Shown one piece after another: positions 8,927 through 18,656 of a DNA stretch of 64,000 bases; the first letter of the stretch is position 1, and the number at the start of each line of letters is the position of its first letter. The notes under the pieces were generated by a model. That model worked only from the letters and a program-made list of their open reading frames with translations, was not told the DNA's origin and made no database searches. The stretch is from contig NZ_JACHXO010000011.1 of the NCBI RefSeq assembly GCF_014192155.1, positions 62,001-126,000 of the forward strand. The letters run 5' to 3'. The position numbers and the translations under genes were made by a program. The DNA comes from Roseateles terrae (lineage in GTDB: Bacteria; Pseudomonadota; Gammaproteobacteria; Burkholderiales; Burkholderiaceae_C).

Positions 8927-9160
8927 ACCCCCATGCTAGTGCAAGTGCAGAGGCCACCGTGGCGCCACGAAGTCCCGAAGCCGTGAAGCCGCGAGCCGCG
9001 AAGCCGTTTCGGGGGCCGCCATCGGCACTGTGTCGCCAGGGATGGCAGTTGATCGCAATCCGCTCGAAGATTTGGCCCATCCCGATAGTCTGCGAAGCAT
9101 GCAAGCCATGAACGGAATACTCTCCATCCCGGAGGTGTCCGCAGCCAGAAGGAGCCCATC

Positions 9161-9547
9161 ATGTCTGCCAGCGAAGAACTCCAGCGACTCGCCGACCTGC
9201 ATCAGCGCGGCGTCCTCAGCGATGAGGAATTCGCCCGTGCCAAGGCCCGGGTGCTGGGGGACGACGAACGCTTTGCCGGTCCTGGCGGCGCCGGTGACTG
9301 GACGTCCGCCAGCGGGCCCCGCATGAGCGCCGGCACCAGCCCGCGCGCACCGGCCGTGGACGCCATCAACGCACTGCGCCGCAGCCGCGACGACCGCTGG
9401 CTGGGCGGCGTCTGCGGCGGCATCGGGCGCCTCAGCGGCCTGCCGTCCTGGTTCTGGCGCATCGTGTTCGTGCTGCTGGTGGCCTGCGCCGGAAGCGGCT
9501 TCCTGCTCTACCTGCTGCTCTGGATCTTCGTGCCGCTGGAAGATTGA
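9161..9547 (+). CDS. SHOCT and PspC domain membrane protein
   Basis: 128 residues. Residues 3-32 (ELQRLADLHQRGVLSDEEF) form a SHOCT short helical domain. Residues about 70-127 are a PspC domain with the RWLGGVCGGIG start and one long membrane segment ending in LLLWIFVPLED. Such proteins belong to the envelope-stress (phage shock) group, where the PspC domain contacts the inner membrane. There is no psp operon beside it. AGAAGGAG lies 5-12 bases upstream of the ATG. Confidence 0.88.
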   Translation: MSASEELQRLADLHQRGVLSDEEFARAKARVLGDDERFAGPGGAGDWTSASGPRMSAGTSPRAPAVDAINALRRSRDDRWLGGVCGGIGRLSGLPSWFWRIVFVLLVACAGSGFLLYLLLWIFVPLED

Positions 9548-9668
9548 GCGCCGCTGCCCCGCTGCACGTGCCGCAGCGCGGCGCGCCGATGCACGGGCTG
9601 GCGGCGCTGCATTGCCGCCTCCCTGCGTGGCTGTGCCGCTCCGCCACGTCGCACAGCGCTGAGCTTCG

Positions 9669-10304
9669 CTACACCCGGCCCGTCAGCAGATAGGCTGACT
9701 CCAGCCAGCGTCGCTCCACCTCGGCGCTGGCCAGTCGCGGTGGCAGGTCGTGCCAGGGCGCATCCAGCCGCTGCGGACTTGCGATCGAATGCGTCGCGGC
9801 GCCCCAGACGAACAGGTTGCTCAGCGGCCACCACGGCGACGCCCACACCAGCCCCGCGGCCACCACCCGGGCACCCGGTTTGAGCGCGCGGAACACCCGG
9901 TCCAGTCCCCGCGGTTGCTGCAGGGCATCATGGGTGAAGAAGAACAGGGCGGCATCGGCGCTGGCGACGGGCAGCAGCGACTCCAGCGCGGCGTCTTCCA
10001 CGGCGCAGTCCAGCAGGTCCACCGGCGTGCGCCAGGGGCCGGCCTCGATCCGGCGCCTGGCCTGCGCCATCATCGCCTCACACGGCTCGACGCCGATGAT
10101 GCGGCCGCTGTCACCGACCGCCTGCGCCAGGCCCGGCAGGCTCAGACCGGTGCCGGTGCCGATGTCGAGCACCGTCTCACCGGGCGACAGCGCCAGTGCA
10201 TGAATGGCTTCCTCGCGCAGCGGTGCGACGGGCATCAGCTCATAGTCATACACGGCAGCACGACGGGTGTACAAAGCCTGCAGCCGCTGCGTCGTCAAGC
10301 TCAT
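9669..10304 (-). CDS. SAM-dependent methyltransferase (class I)
   Basis: 211 residues from the ATG at 10304 (AGGGAA just upstream). The Rossmann motif I VLDIGTGTGLSLPGL is near residue 45, with the acidic residue that contacts SAM at GVEP. It resembles UbiE/Methyltransf_11-type enzymes; the acceptor is unknown. The frame stays open much further upstream, but that part lacks family character and reads antisense to the next gene. The 121-base gap to the convergent PspC gene contains several GC-rich imperfect hairpins. Confidence 0.85.
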   Translation of the reverse strand: MSLTTQRLQALYTRRAAVYDYELMPVAPLREEAIHALALSPGETVLDIGTGTGLSLPGLAQAVGDSGRIIGVEPCEAMMAQARRRIEAGPWRTPVDLLDCAVEDAALESLLPVASADAALFFFTHDALQQPRGLDRVFRALKPGARVVAAGLVWASPWWPLSNLFVWGAATHSIASPQRLDAPWHDLPPRLASAEVERRWLESAYLLTGRV

Positions 10305-10492
10305 GGCGTTCCCTGAGGCCTCACGGCCGGATGACTGCGAATAACCGCGCAGCATCGGTGACATCACCCAAGCTTCGCGGTGCGCGCGGGTCCCGTCAAG
10401 CCATGCGGCGCCATCAGGGCCGACAGAATTTCCCGGGGGCGATACCGTACGTGTCACGGACCTGTCACAGCCCGCCGGAAGAATCCGCGCGC

Positions 10493-11140
10493 ATGTGTGC
10501 CAACCGCTCCAGGGGCATGAAGCTTGCCCCGCTCCGTCCCTTCCTCCATCCCCGCCTGCTGGCGGCCCTCCCGGCGCTGATGCTGGCCGCAGGCCTGCAG
10601 GCCTCACCGGCGTCCGAGGCAGCTCCGCTCGCTGCGGTGGCCGCGCCACTGGACATCAAGTTCTCCCAGTTTTTCCGCCAGCCCATCGGTGATCGCGGCC
10701 TGGTGCTCTCCGACGCCCTGCGGGCGGCCGATGGCCGCGAGGTGCGTCTGGTGGGCTACATGGTGGCGCAGGAGCAGCCGCAGCCCGGACGCTTCTGGCT
10801 GACGCCGCGCCCGGTGCGCATGAGCGAGCATGCGGACGGCGAGGCCGACGACCTCCCACCGGCCACCGTCACCGTGCGGCTGGACCCTTCCCAGCAGGAC
10901 CGCCTCATTCCCCATCAAGACGGCCTGCTGGTGCTGACTGGCCGCCTCCGGGTGGGCCGCGTCGAGGACGAGACCGGACGTGTGTCCTGGGTCCGTCTGG
11001 AACTGTCGCCTGACGCGCTCGCGGCTCAACCCGGCGCGCCGGCGGCGGCCCATGGTCACGCCTATGCGGCACCGACACCCGCACCGGCAACCGGGATCGC
11101 GCCCACACCCGCACCCGCCGCGCTCCCTCCCACCCATTGA
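10493..11140 (+). CDS. Secreted protein of unknown function
   Basis: 215 residues from ATG 10493 (GGAAGA ten bases upstream; an inner ATG at 10517 is possible). A signal peptide (LLAALPALMLAAGLQA) leads to a mature protein with a beta-rich core (REVRLVGYMVA, DGLLVLTGRLRVG) suggestive of an OB-like fold, and a Pro/Ala-rich tail with His. I do not recognise the family. It lies 20 bases upstream of the alkaline phosphatase gene on the same strand, so the two are probably co-transcribed and both exported. Confidence 0.7.
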   Translation: MCANRSRGMKLAPLRPFLHPRLLAALPALMLAAGLQASPASEAAPLAAVAAPLDIKFSQFFRQPIGDRGLVLSDALRAADGREVRLVGYMVAQEQPQPGRFWLTPRPVRMSEHADGEADDLPPATVTVRLDPSQQDRLIPHQDGLLVLTGRLRVGRVEDETGRVSWVRLELSPDALAAQPGAPAAAHGHAYAAPTPAPATGIAPTPAPAALPPTH

Positions 11141-11160
11141 GTCATCCACCTCCAGGCCTC

Positions 11161-13200
11161 ATGACCTCCAAACCTCTGCCATCGCTGCTGATCCTTGCCA
11201 GCGCCCTCCTTGCCGCAACGGCCGCCCCGGCGGCGCCCACGGTGACCCGCCTCACGCCCCCCAGCGAGCTGTTCGCCAGCGGCCAGCCGGAGCCGGTGAT
11301 TGCCCGCTTCCTGCCGGGCCAGCGCTTTGATCTGCAGGCGACGGTGAAGCCCGACGCCGGTCAGCGCATCACCGCGGCCCGCTTCTTCATCGACGGGAAG
11401 CCGGTGACGGGCAACGTGGCGCTGCGGGACTGCGCCAGCGGCTGCGTCAAGGGACTCGCCGCCGAAACCGCCATCGCCACCGTCCGTGCGGTGAGCCTGG
11501 ACAAGCCGGGCCGCCACGAGCTGCGCATCGAAGCCACGCAGGCCGACGGTCAGACCGCCACCGCCCGTGGCAACTTCGACGTGGTGCCGTTCGCCGCCGC
11601 CATGGGCCCGAAGGTCAAGAATGTGATCATCCTGCTGGGCGACGGCATGGGCGCAGCCCAGCGCACGGCGGCCCGCATCGTCAAGGGCGGTTATGCCCAG
11701 GGCAAGGTCGTCACGCCGCTGGCGATGGACAGCTTCCCGGCCACCGCGCTGGTGAAGACCGCGTCGCTCAATTCGGTGGTCACCGACTCCTCGCCGGGCA
11801 TGACCTCCTATGTGTCGGGCAACAAGAACAACAACAATGAAGAAGGTGTGTTCCCCGACGACACACTCGATGCCTTCGACAATCCCCGCATCGAATACCT
11901 CTCCGAATACCTGCATCGCACCGAAGGCAAGGCGCTGGGCATCGTCACCACGGCGGACGTGTTCGACGCCACCCCCGCCGGCAATGCGGTGCACACCAGC
12001 AATCGCGGCGCCGGGACCGGCATCGTGGACCAGTTCTTCGACGACCGCGAGCGCACCGGCCTGACGGTGCTGCTGGGCGGCGGCCGCAAGTGGTTCCTGC
12101 CGGCCGGCACGCCGGGTTCGGAGCGCGCCGAGTCAAACGACTACGCGTTCTCCAGCACCGATGCGCACACCGCCGACATCGTCAGGCGCTGGGGCGTCGC
12201 CCCGGGGGCCAAGGACAAGGACCGCGACCTGATCAAGGACTTCCAGTCCGCCGGTTACCGCTACGCCCCCACGCGCACGGAGCTGATGGCGGCCGATGGC
12301 GCCGACAAGCTGCTGGGTCTGTTCTCTTTCTCCAACATGAATGTGGCGCTGGACAAGATCGACGGCCGTCGCGGCGCGAAGAAGGGGCTGAGCGGCACGG
12401 TGGTGGACGACTACGGCTTCCCGGACCAGCCGATGCTCGACGAAATGGCGCGCGCCGCCCTGAACACGCTCAAGAAGCAGCCCAAGGGCTTTGTGCTCAT
12501 GATTGAAGGCGCGTCCATCGACAAGCAGGCGCACAACATGGACACCGAGCGCTGGATGCTGGACACGATCGAGTTCGACCGTGCGGTGCAGGTGGCGCAG
12601 GACTTCGCCCGCGAGAATGGCGACACGCTGGTCATCGTGACGGCGGACCATGAATGCTCTGGCGCCGCCCTGATCGGCGGCTCGATGCTGACCGACAAGG
12701 CGCTGCAGGAGGCCATTCAGAAGAAGGGCGCGGCCCACCTGCGCGACAAGGTGGTGGGCGTTTATGAGAAGGCCGGCTTCCCACGCTATCGCCTCGCGGC
12801 CGACGGCTATCCGGAAGCGACGGACATCGACTACCGCCTGCTGGTGGGTTACGGCGCCAACGCGGACCGCTATGAAGACTGGCGCACCAACAACACGCCG
12901 CTGCGCGATTCACAGCAGCCGATGGCCAAGACCGAGCCGCTGAAGTGGTACCCGCCGGCACCGCTGGAGCGTGACGATGCGCTGGGCGACTTCCTGGTGA
13001 CGGGCCAGGTGCCCGGCGAGTCCGCAGTGCACACGGCCACCGACATTCCGCTGTCGGCCTTCGGCCCGGGCGCGCTGGCGTTCACTGGCGTGATCGACAA
13101 CACCGACGTGTTCTTCAAGCTGGCTCAGGCGGCGGTGAAGGGGACCACGGCACCGGCCGATACGACGGGGGCCAGGCGGCCGGCCAAGGCGCGTCGCTGA
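11161..13200 (+). CDS. Alkaline phosphatase (PhoA superfamily), secreted
   Basis: 679 residues. A signal peptide (LLILASALLAATAAPAAP) is followed by an Ig-like N-terminal region (about 25-140), then the alkaline phosphatase domain: IILLGDGMG metal site, nucleophile Ser210 in VTDSSPGMT, IEGASIDKQAH, and TADHECSG near the C-terminal metal ligands. It releases phosphate from monoesters in the periplasm. At this size, with an added N-terminal domain, it is longer than E. coli PhoA (~470). The start was chosen at 11161 because it places the signal peptide at the N-terminus; an in-frame ATG exists at 11137. No Pho box was recognised. Confidence 0.9.
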   Translation: MTSKPLPSLLILASALLAATAAPAAPTVTRLTPPSELFASGQPEPVIARFLPGQRFDLQATVKPDAGQRITAARFFIDGKPVTGNVALRDCASGCVKGLAAETAIATVRAVSLDKPGRHELRIEATQADGQTATARGNFDVVPFAAAMGPKVKNVIILLGDGMGAAQRTAARIVKGGYAQGKVVTPLAMDSFPATALVKTASLNSVVTDSSPGMTSYVSGNKNNNNEEGVFPDDTLDAFDNPRIEYLSEYLHRTEGKALGIVTTADVFDATPAGNAVHTSNRGAGTGIVDQFFDDRERTGLTVLLGGGRKWFLPAGTPGSERAESNDYAFSSTDAHTADIVRRWGVAPGAKDKDRDLIKDFQSAGYRYAPTRTELMAADGADKLLGLFSFSNMNVALDKIDGRRGAKKGLSGTVVDDYGFPDQPMLDEMARAALNTLKKQPKGFVLMIEGASIDKQAHNMDTERWMLDTIEFDRAVQVAQDFARENGDTLVIVTADHECSGAALIGGSMLTDKALQEAIQKKGAAHLRDKVVGVYEKAGFPRYRLAADGYPEATDIDYRLLVGYGANADRYEDWRTNNTPLRDSQQPMAKTEPLKWYPPAPLERDDALGDFLVTGQVPGESAVHTATDIPLSAFGPGALAFTGVIDNTDVFFKLAQAAVKGTTAPADTTGARRPAKARR

Positions 13201-13202
13201 GT

Positions 13203-13286
13203 CGGCTGAGGCGGCTGAGGCGGCTGAGCGGCTGGGGCGCTGAGCCCTCGGGCCACTCAGGCCACTCAGGCCACTCAGGCCGCTGA
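13203..13286. repeat. 9-bp tandem repeats between convergent genes
   Basis: Just after the phosphatase stop: a GGCGGCTGA unit (twice plus variants), then GGCCACTCA three times in perfect tandem (13251-13277), then GGCCGCTGA. The variants are related, pointing to one degenerate 9-bp family. The block lies between the convergent phosphatase and NodT genes, with no other obvious terminator there. Confidence 0.8.
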
Positions 13287-13324
13287 GACGTCTGCGGCGC
13301 CAAGGCCCTCGGCGCCTACTGTGG

Positions 13325-14788
13325 TCACGGCGCTGGCCCACCCAGTGCGCGGATCAGTGCGATGCGGTTCTCCAGCTCGGTCTGCTGCAGGCGGATCAGG
13401 TCGTTGTCCTGCGCATAAAGATTGCGCTGCGCGTCCAGCTCCTCCAGATAGCCCGCATAACCGGCTTCGTACCGGTCGTGGGCATATTGCAGCGACCGGG
13501 CCAGCACGTCCCGGCGCTGCAGTGCAAAGCGGCGCTGCTCGGCGAGTCGGTCGATCCCTGCGAGCGCGTTTTCAACTTCCGAGAAGGCGTTCAGCACCCG
13601 GGCCCGGTAGGTGAAGGCGGCTTGGTCACGCTGCGCCGCTGCAATGTCGAACTGGGAGCGCAGGCGCCCGGAATCGAACAGCGGCGCCAGCACGCTCGCG
13701 CCGACCGACCACACGCGGATCGGGTCGTAGTCCAGCGCGTTCACATACAGCCGACCGGCGGATGCGCTCAGCGACACCTGTGGCAGGAAGGCCTGCCGTC
13801 GAGCGGCGAGCGTGGCATCGGTGGCGGCCAGCTGGCGCGCTGCCTGGACGATGTCGGGGCGTCGCTCCAGCAAGGCCGAAGGTACGGCGGCCGGCGGGGC
13901 AGGCAAGGCCAGCCGGTCGAAGGCCACGCCGCGGGGCTGCTCGGTGCCGCTGTCTCCGGTCAGCAGCGCCAGCGCTTGCTCCTGGCGGCGGATGGCCAGC
14001 TCCTGCTGCGGAATCGCCTGGGCCACCGACGCGTATTCCGCCTGCGCTTGCGTCAGCTGCAACTGCGAGATGTAGCCGACCCGCGCCTGATCCTCGGCGA
14101 GGCGCAGCGCTTCCTGCCGTGAAGCCAGCGTGGCGCGGGACAGGGCCAGCTGCGCATCGAGCGCCAGCAGCGCCACATAGGACTGCACCGTGGTGGCGGA
14201 GATGCTGAGCGCCGCGCCGCGCTGGTCGGCCTCGCTGGCCTGCAGGCGAAGGGCGGAGGCGCGTGTCAGGTCTCCATTGCGACCCCACAGGTCCAGCTCC
14301 CAGCTGGCGGCGATGGCCGGCTGGATCACGCGGCTGTTGGAAACGCCCGAGGATTGCAGGGATCGGGTGGCCTGGTACGGCACCTGAAGATTGACGGTCG
14401 GGCCTTCTGTGGCGCGACTGGCGGCCAGGGTGGCACGGGCTTCCTCCAGCCGTGCGCCGGCCAGCAGCAGGTCGCTGTTGTGGGCCAGCGCGCGGGCGAC
14501 GAGGTCGTTCAGAACCGGATCACCAAAGACGTTCCACCAGGGAGCGACCAACGCACCATCGGTCGCCGTATCGGAGAGTGTCCCGGCGGGTGGGCCAGCG
14601 GTTGGGGTCACGGGATCGCTGGGGAGGGTGGGGGATCCGTTCCGCCATTGATCGGGCACCGTGACGCGGGCCGAGTCTGGTAGCGGCGGCAGGGTCGGGG
14701 CGCAGGCGGTGAGCAGGCCCAGCATCGCCAGCGACGCGCCGGTTCGTGCGCGCGTCTGCGGCCACCGCCCTTGGATGCAGCGGTTCAT
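13325..14788 (-). CDS. Outer-membrane efflux lipoprotein, NodT family
   Basis: 487 residues. A lipobox (GLLTAC, Cys29) marks it as an outer-membrane lipoprotein. Two OEP repeats (TolC-like, long coiled coils rich in Ala/Arg/Glu/Gln) follow, including YDPIRVWSVGASV and ENALAGIDRL typical of NodT-type factors. It forms the exit duct of the tripartite pump whose membrane-fusion and inner-membrane genes precede it. Its start overlaps the stop of the membrane-fusion gene by four bases (ATGA), indicating translational coupling. Confidence 0.93.
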   Translation of the reverse strand: MNRCIQGRWPQTRARTGASLAMLGLLTACAPTLPPLPDSARVTVPDQWRNGSPTLPSDPVTPTAGPPAGTLSDTATDGALVAPWWNVFGDPVLNDLVARALAHNSDLLLAGARLEEARATLAASRATEGPTVNLQVPYQATRSLQSSGVSNSRVIQPAIAASWELDLWGRNGDLTRASALRLQASEADQRGAALSISATTVQSYVALLALDAQLALSRATLASRQEALRLAEDQARVGYISQLQLTQAQAEYASVAQAIPQQELAIRRQEQALALLTGDSGTEQPRGVAFDRLALPAPPAAVPSALLERRPDIVQAARQLAATDATLAARRQAFLPQVSLSASAGRLYVNALDYDPIRVWSVGASVLAPLFDSGRLRSQFDIAAAQRDQAAFTYRARVLNAFSEVENALAGIDRLAEQRRFALQRRDVLARSLQYAHDRYEAGYAGYLEELDAQRNLYAQDNDLIRLQQTELENRIALIRALGGPAP

Positions 14789-16569
14789 CGTGACGCTCCG
14801 GGAGTGGAGTCACCATGCGCTGCCGGGCGGGCGTCGCCAGTCGCCGGGTGGCTCGCCGCATTGGGCGAGGCTTTCGGCGCCGCGGTTGGCGCCGCGGTTG
14901 GCGCCGCAGTCGGCGTCGCACTGGGTGCCGCAGGACCCGCAGCGCCATTCACGGACCCGCTTGCCGCCGTGTCCACGCTGACCACCACCGACATCCCGGG
15001 CCGCAAGCGCGCGGTCATCACCTGGTCGGGGTCCAGCGCGATCCGCACCGGCAGCCGCTGCACCACTTTTGTGAAGTTGCCGGTGGCGTTGTCGGCCTTC
15101 AGCACACTGAACTCCGAGCCTGTGGCGGGTGCGATCTGCTGCACACGTCCGGTGAACTTCACGCCCTTGAGCGCATCCGCCTTCAAGCTGACGGGCTGCC
15201 CCACATCCATGCGCCCGGTCTGGGTTTCCTTGAAATTGGCGACGACCCAGAACTGCTTCGGCACCAGAAAGAGCAACTGTGATCCGGCGGACACGTATTG
15301 CCCCAACCGCACCGACACCTCGCTCACCTGGCCACTGGCAGGCGCCTTCACCACCGTGTTGGCCAGATTGATGCGCGCCTGTGCCAGCTGGGCGTCGGCC
15401 GCTTCCACCTGCGCCCGCAGACCGGCGCGGCCGACCGTGGTGGCCTTGACCCGTTCTTCGCCGATGCGGATGTCGGCCCTGGCCTTTTCCACATTGACCT
15501 GCGCGAGTCGATGGCTGCTGCGCACCCGGTCGCGCTCATTCAGCGAGACCGATCCGCGCTGGGCCAGTGCTTCCACCCGGCCCAGCTCGGCGTCGGCGCG
15601 CGCCAGCTCGGCCTGCGCCGACGCCAGCGTCGCGCGGGAGGCGGACAGCGTCGCCTGGTTCTGCGCCTGGGTCTGGGCGAAGTTGTCGAACTGCGCCGCA
15701 GCGTTGGCGCGCTGCGCCTGCGCAAGGTCCACCGCTGCCTGATACAGCCGATCGTCGATGCGGACCAGCGGCTGGCCGGCCTGCACCTCCTCAAAGTCCT
15801 TCACCAGCACCTCCACCACATAGCCGTTCACCTGTGGCGACAACACGGTGACAGCCCCCCGCACGTAGGCGTTGTCCGTGGTCTCGACGCTGCTGTTGAA
15901 CGGACCGAGTTCCCACGCCCGCAGGATGAGCACGATGCCGACCACCATCACCACCAGCATCAGCACGATGGCGGTGGTGGAGGCCTTCAGATACTTCGGA
16001 GGCGAGGCGGGTGGCGGCGCCGCTGGCGGGGACAGAGCGGGCGGAGGGGATGAAGGGGGCGGGGGCGGCAGCGGGGCGGGCGGCGAGGGGGGCGGCGTCG
16101 GCGGCATTGCGGACGTGGGGGCCGAAGGCGTCATGGCGGCGGATGGTGAGACGGTCGAGTCGACCGTGCGGAAGGGAGCGTCGGCCTCCGACGCATTCGC
16201 GACGCCCGCCGCGTCCCCGGTCGTTCCTGAAACGGACGCTGGCGAAGGTCGCGGCGTCGTGACCGACACGTCTTCGGGGGTCGTGCTGTCCGTCGGCAGC
16301 GGGATGTCGGCACTGGCGCTGTCGGCGGACGACGAGGCCAGATCCAGTGCGACGGCAGCCTGCGCGTCGCCGGTCGTGGAGGCAGTGGCACGCTCCGGCG
16401 GATAACCGGGCACGTGGCCCGACGGATGGACCGGAGCGGCGCCGGGTGTGGGGCCCGGTGTGGGGCCCGTTACCTGGCTCGAGGGCGGCGCGGTCTGCAC
16501 GCTTGCGGAGGAGGTCGTCACCGGCGGAATGTCAGGGCGGCGGTCTGAGGCAGGCGGCTTGGAACTCAT
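14785..16569 (-). CDS. emrA: HlyD/EmrA-type membrane fusion protein
   Basis: 594 residues. An unusually long Pro/Ser/Thr/Ala-rich cytosolic N-terminus (~200 residues) precedes the single membrane anchor (IVLMLVVMVVGIVLIL), then the lipoyl-like VETTDNAYVRG and VNGYVVEVLV halves, a long coiled-coil hairpin, and the beta-barrel region (FWVVANFKETQ). The C-terminal ~65 residues contain PTAAPTAAPTAAP repeats encoded by tandem 12-mers. The core is EmrA-like and about 350 residues, so both ends are extensions. Four-base overlaps with the genes on both sides mark an operon. Confidence 0.9.
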   Translation of the reverse strand: MSSKPPASDRRPDIPPVTTSSASVQTAPPSSQVTGPTPGPTPGAAPVHPSGHVPGYPPERATASTTGDAQAAVALDLASSSADSASADIPLPTDSTTPEDVSVTTPRPSPASVSGTTGDAAGVANASEADAPFRTVDSTVSPSAAMTPSAPTSAMPPTPPPSPPAPLPPPPPSSPPPALSPPAAPPPASPPKYLKASTTAIVLMLVVMVVGIVLILRAWELGPFNSSVETTDNAYVRGAVTVLSPQVNGYVVEVLVKDFEEVQAGQPLVRIDDRLYQAAVDLAQAQRANAAAQFDNFAQTQAQNQATLSASRATLASAQAELARADAELGRVEALAQRGSVSLNERDRVRSSHRLAQVNVEKARADIRIGEERVKATTVGRAGLRAQVEAADAQLAQARINLANTVVKAPASGQVSEVSVRLGQYVSAGSQLLFLVPKQFWVVANFKETQTGRMDVGQPVSLKADALKGVKFTGRVQQIAPATGSEFSVLKADNATGNFTKVVQRLPVRIALDPDQVMTARLRPGMSVVVSVDTAASGSVNGAAGPAAPSATPTAAPTAAPTAAPKASPNAASHPATGDARPAAHGDSTPGASR

Positions 16570-18458
16570 GCGGGTCGGCTCGGTGCAAGGGCGGAAGAAG
16601 ACAGGGGCGGCGAGGGGGAGGATCCAGACGGTGGCCCTGTTGCTGCTGCATATCCCTCTGCATGTTCCTCTGCATTTCGGGCCGCCGCCGCGTCCGCGTG
16701 AGGCACCGCTCGTGCCGCTCGTGCCGCCTCACGCCGTTTCGCCCACGCGGTGCGGCCGAGCAGCGCCAGCAGCCAGACCAGGAATCCGATCGCCGTCATG
16801 GCGCTGAACATGAACACATCGTTGTAGGCCCGCACGTTGGACTCGCGCCGCGCCACCTGCGCCAGTTGCGCCGCCCCCTGTGCGGACCGCAGGACCGGGT
16901 CGCTGATGACGCCGGACAGGGCTGCCGCCTGCGCCGCAATGCGCTGCGCCACCAGCGGATCGGTCCGGTCCAGGGTGGACACCAGCGACGCCGAAAACTC
17001 ATGCTCCCGGTGCAGCTGATAGGTGTTGAGCAGCGCCGACCCCATCAGTCCGCCCAGCGTCTGGGTGACCGAGAACATTACCGAAAACGTCACCATGTAG
17101 GCGGGACCGTTCTTGAGCGCCTGCCCGATGCCGATCAGCATCAGCGGCCCCATGAACATGCCGGCACCCACCGACAGCAGGAACTGGCTCAGGAAGAAAT
17201 CCTGCGGCCGGTCCAGGCTGGTGCGGTGATGGTCCAGCAGCCCCGCCACCGCAAACAGCACGATGGAAAAAAGGATCTGCGGAATCAGCGTTTTGGGGGT
17301 GAAGGTGAGGGAGCAGGCCAGCATGCCGATCACCATGCCGGCCAGCACCACGGCAAACAGCGGTTGCAACTGGTCCGGCCCCATGCCCTGCGCCCGCAGG
17401 AAGTTCACTGCGCCGACCGACTGCTCGGCCGTCAGAAAGCGCAGGATCAGCGCCCCCAGCACAAAGCGCAGGGTGGCGCCATTGGCAAACCATCGCGTCT
17501 GGATCAGTGGATTGACCCGGTGGTGCTCGATGAGCACCGAGAGGGTGACCAGCACCAGCGCGCCGATCAGCAGCCAGGCCAGCCACGGGGTGTCCAGCCA
17601 CCAGTGCAGGTAGCCCTGCACCAGCACCGCCACGATCATCGCGACCGCGGGTGCCATCAGGGCGAAGGTCAGGAAGTCCAGCGGTTCGAAGACCTTCATC
17701 TGTACGCCCGGCGGCAGCTTCAGCATGACCACGCTCGCGAAGGCACACAGCGCCAGGCCGGCTTCAAACAGGTAGAGGTTGTGCCAGGTGCCGCCGCCCT
17801 GGTCCAGCAGCGCGGGTGAGATCACCCAGGCCAAGGGCGCCGCCAGTTGCCCGATGCCCACGCCGATGACCAGCATCTTGCCGGTATGGGTGCGCGGCAT
17901 GCTTTGCAGCATGTACAGCAGGCACAAGGTGCTGCAGGCGGCGCCGGCCAGGCCGCTTGCCGCCCGCACCATCAGCGTGGTGGCGTAGCCGCCCACCAGC
18001 AGGTGCAGCAGCGCCAGCATGGCGTAGATGCCCAGTCCCACTTCGGCAAACCATCGCATGCCGAATTGCTGGCGGCATTTGAAGACCAGCAGATTGGCCG
18101 TCACATTGACCATCACATAGGCGGCGGCCAGCCACGCGCCCTGGCTGGGGGTCAGGCCGAGCTGGCCCTGCAGCACCGGCAGGTTGGCGGTCACCAGCCC
18201 GCTGCCCAGGGCCCCGGTAATGCCCACCAGCACGGCCACCAGCGCATAAGCCACACGCCGCCAGGGCGGATGCCACGGCATGGACGGGGAGCCCGGCATC
18301 GACGGCTTTTCGTGCTCCTGCCAGTCGGGAACCGGCTTGAGCAGCTGCGGCGTCGCGGTCGGAGGCGGCGACGGGGCAGGCGGCAGTGGCGATGGGGGCG
18401 GCGCGGGCACGGAACCTCCCTGGGCAGGTCCCAGAACAAGTGCCGGGACATAGGGCAA
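16566..18458 (-). CDS. emrB: MFS drug:H+ antiporter, DHA2/EmrB type
   Basis: 630 residues, first gene of the efflux operon. A Pro-rich N-terminal tail of ~65 residues is followed by about 14 hydrophobic segments characteristic of the DHA2 family (VAVLVGITGALGSGLVTANLP, then GAWLAAAYVMVNV). It would use the proton gradient to export hydrophobic drugs or metabolites through EmrA and the NodT duct. The C-terminal ~65 residues are Ala/Arg/Ser-rich and not family-conserved. No regulator gene is adjacent. The promoter should lie in the 198 bases between its start and the thiDE stop. Confidence 0.9.
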   Translation of the reverse strand: MPYVPALVLGPAQGGSVPAPPPSPLPPAPSPPPTATPQLLKPVPDWQEHEKPSMPGSPSMPWHPPWRRVAYALVAVLVGITGALGSGLVTANLPVLQGQLGLTPSQGAWLAAAYVMVNVTANLLVFKCRQQFGMRWFAEVGLGIYAMLALLHLLVGGYATTLMVRAASGLAGAACSTLCLLYMLQSMPRTHTGKMLVIGVGIGQLAAPLAWVISPALLDQGGGTWHNLYLFEAGLALCAFASVVMLKLPPGVQMKVFEPLDFLTFALMAPAVAMIVAVLVQGYLHWWLDTPWLAWLLIGALVLVTLSVLIEHHRVNPLIQTRWFANGATLRFVLGALILRFLTAEQSVGAVNFLRAQGMGPDQLQPLFAVVLAGMVIGMLACSLTFTPKTLIPQILFSIVLFAVAGLLDHHRTSLDRPQDFFLSQFLLSVGAGMFMGPLMLIGIGQALKNGPAYMVTFSVMFSVTQTLGGLMGSALLNTYQLHREHEFSASLVSTLDRTDPLVAQRIAAQAAALSGVISDPVLRSAQGAAQLAQVARRESNVRAYNDVFMFSAMTAIGFLVWLLALLGRTAWAKRREAARAARAVPHADAAAARNAEEHAEGYAAATGPPSGSSPSPPLSSSALAPSRPA

Positions 18459-18656
18459 GCGACGGGCCCATTATTCGGACGGCGGACAACTGCGGCCATC
18501 CCCCTCAACGGGTGGCTCCAGCGGATCACGTTGTGTCACGGCGCGATCGCCGCTTAACACGGACGCGGGTGGATCCGTGCGATCCATTCAGGTGCCCGTT
18601 GCACCCGCTTCGGTGCGACGTCCCCCAGCGGCCGAAGCCGGTGAGGTCCGGCGTCG

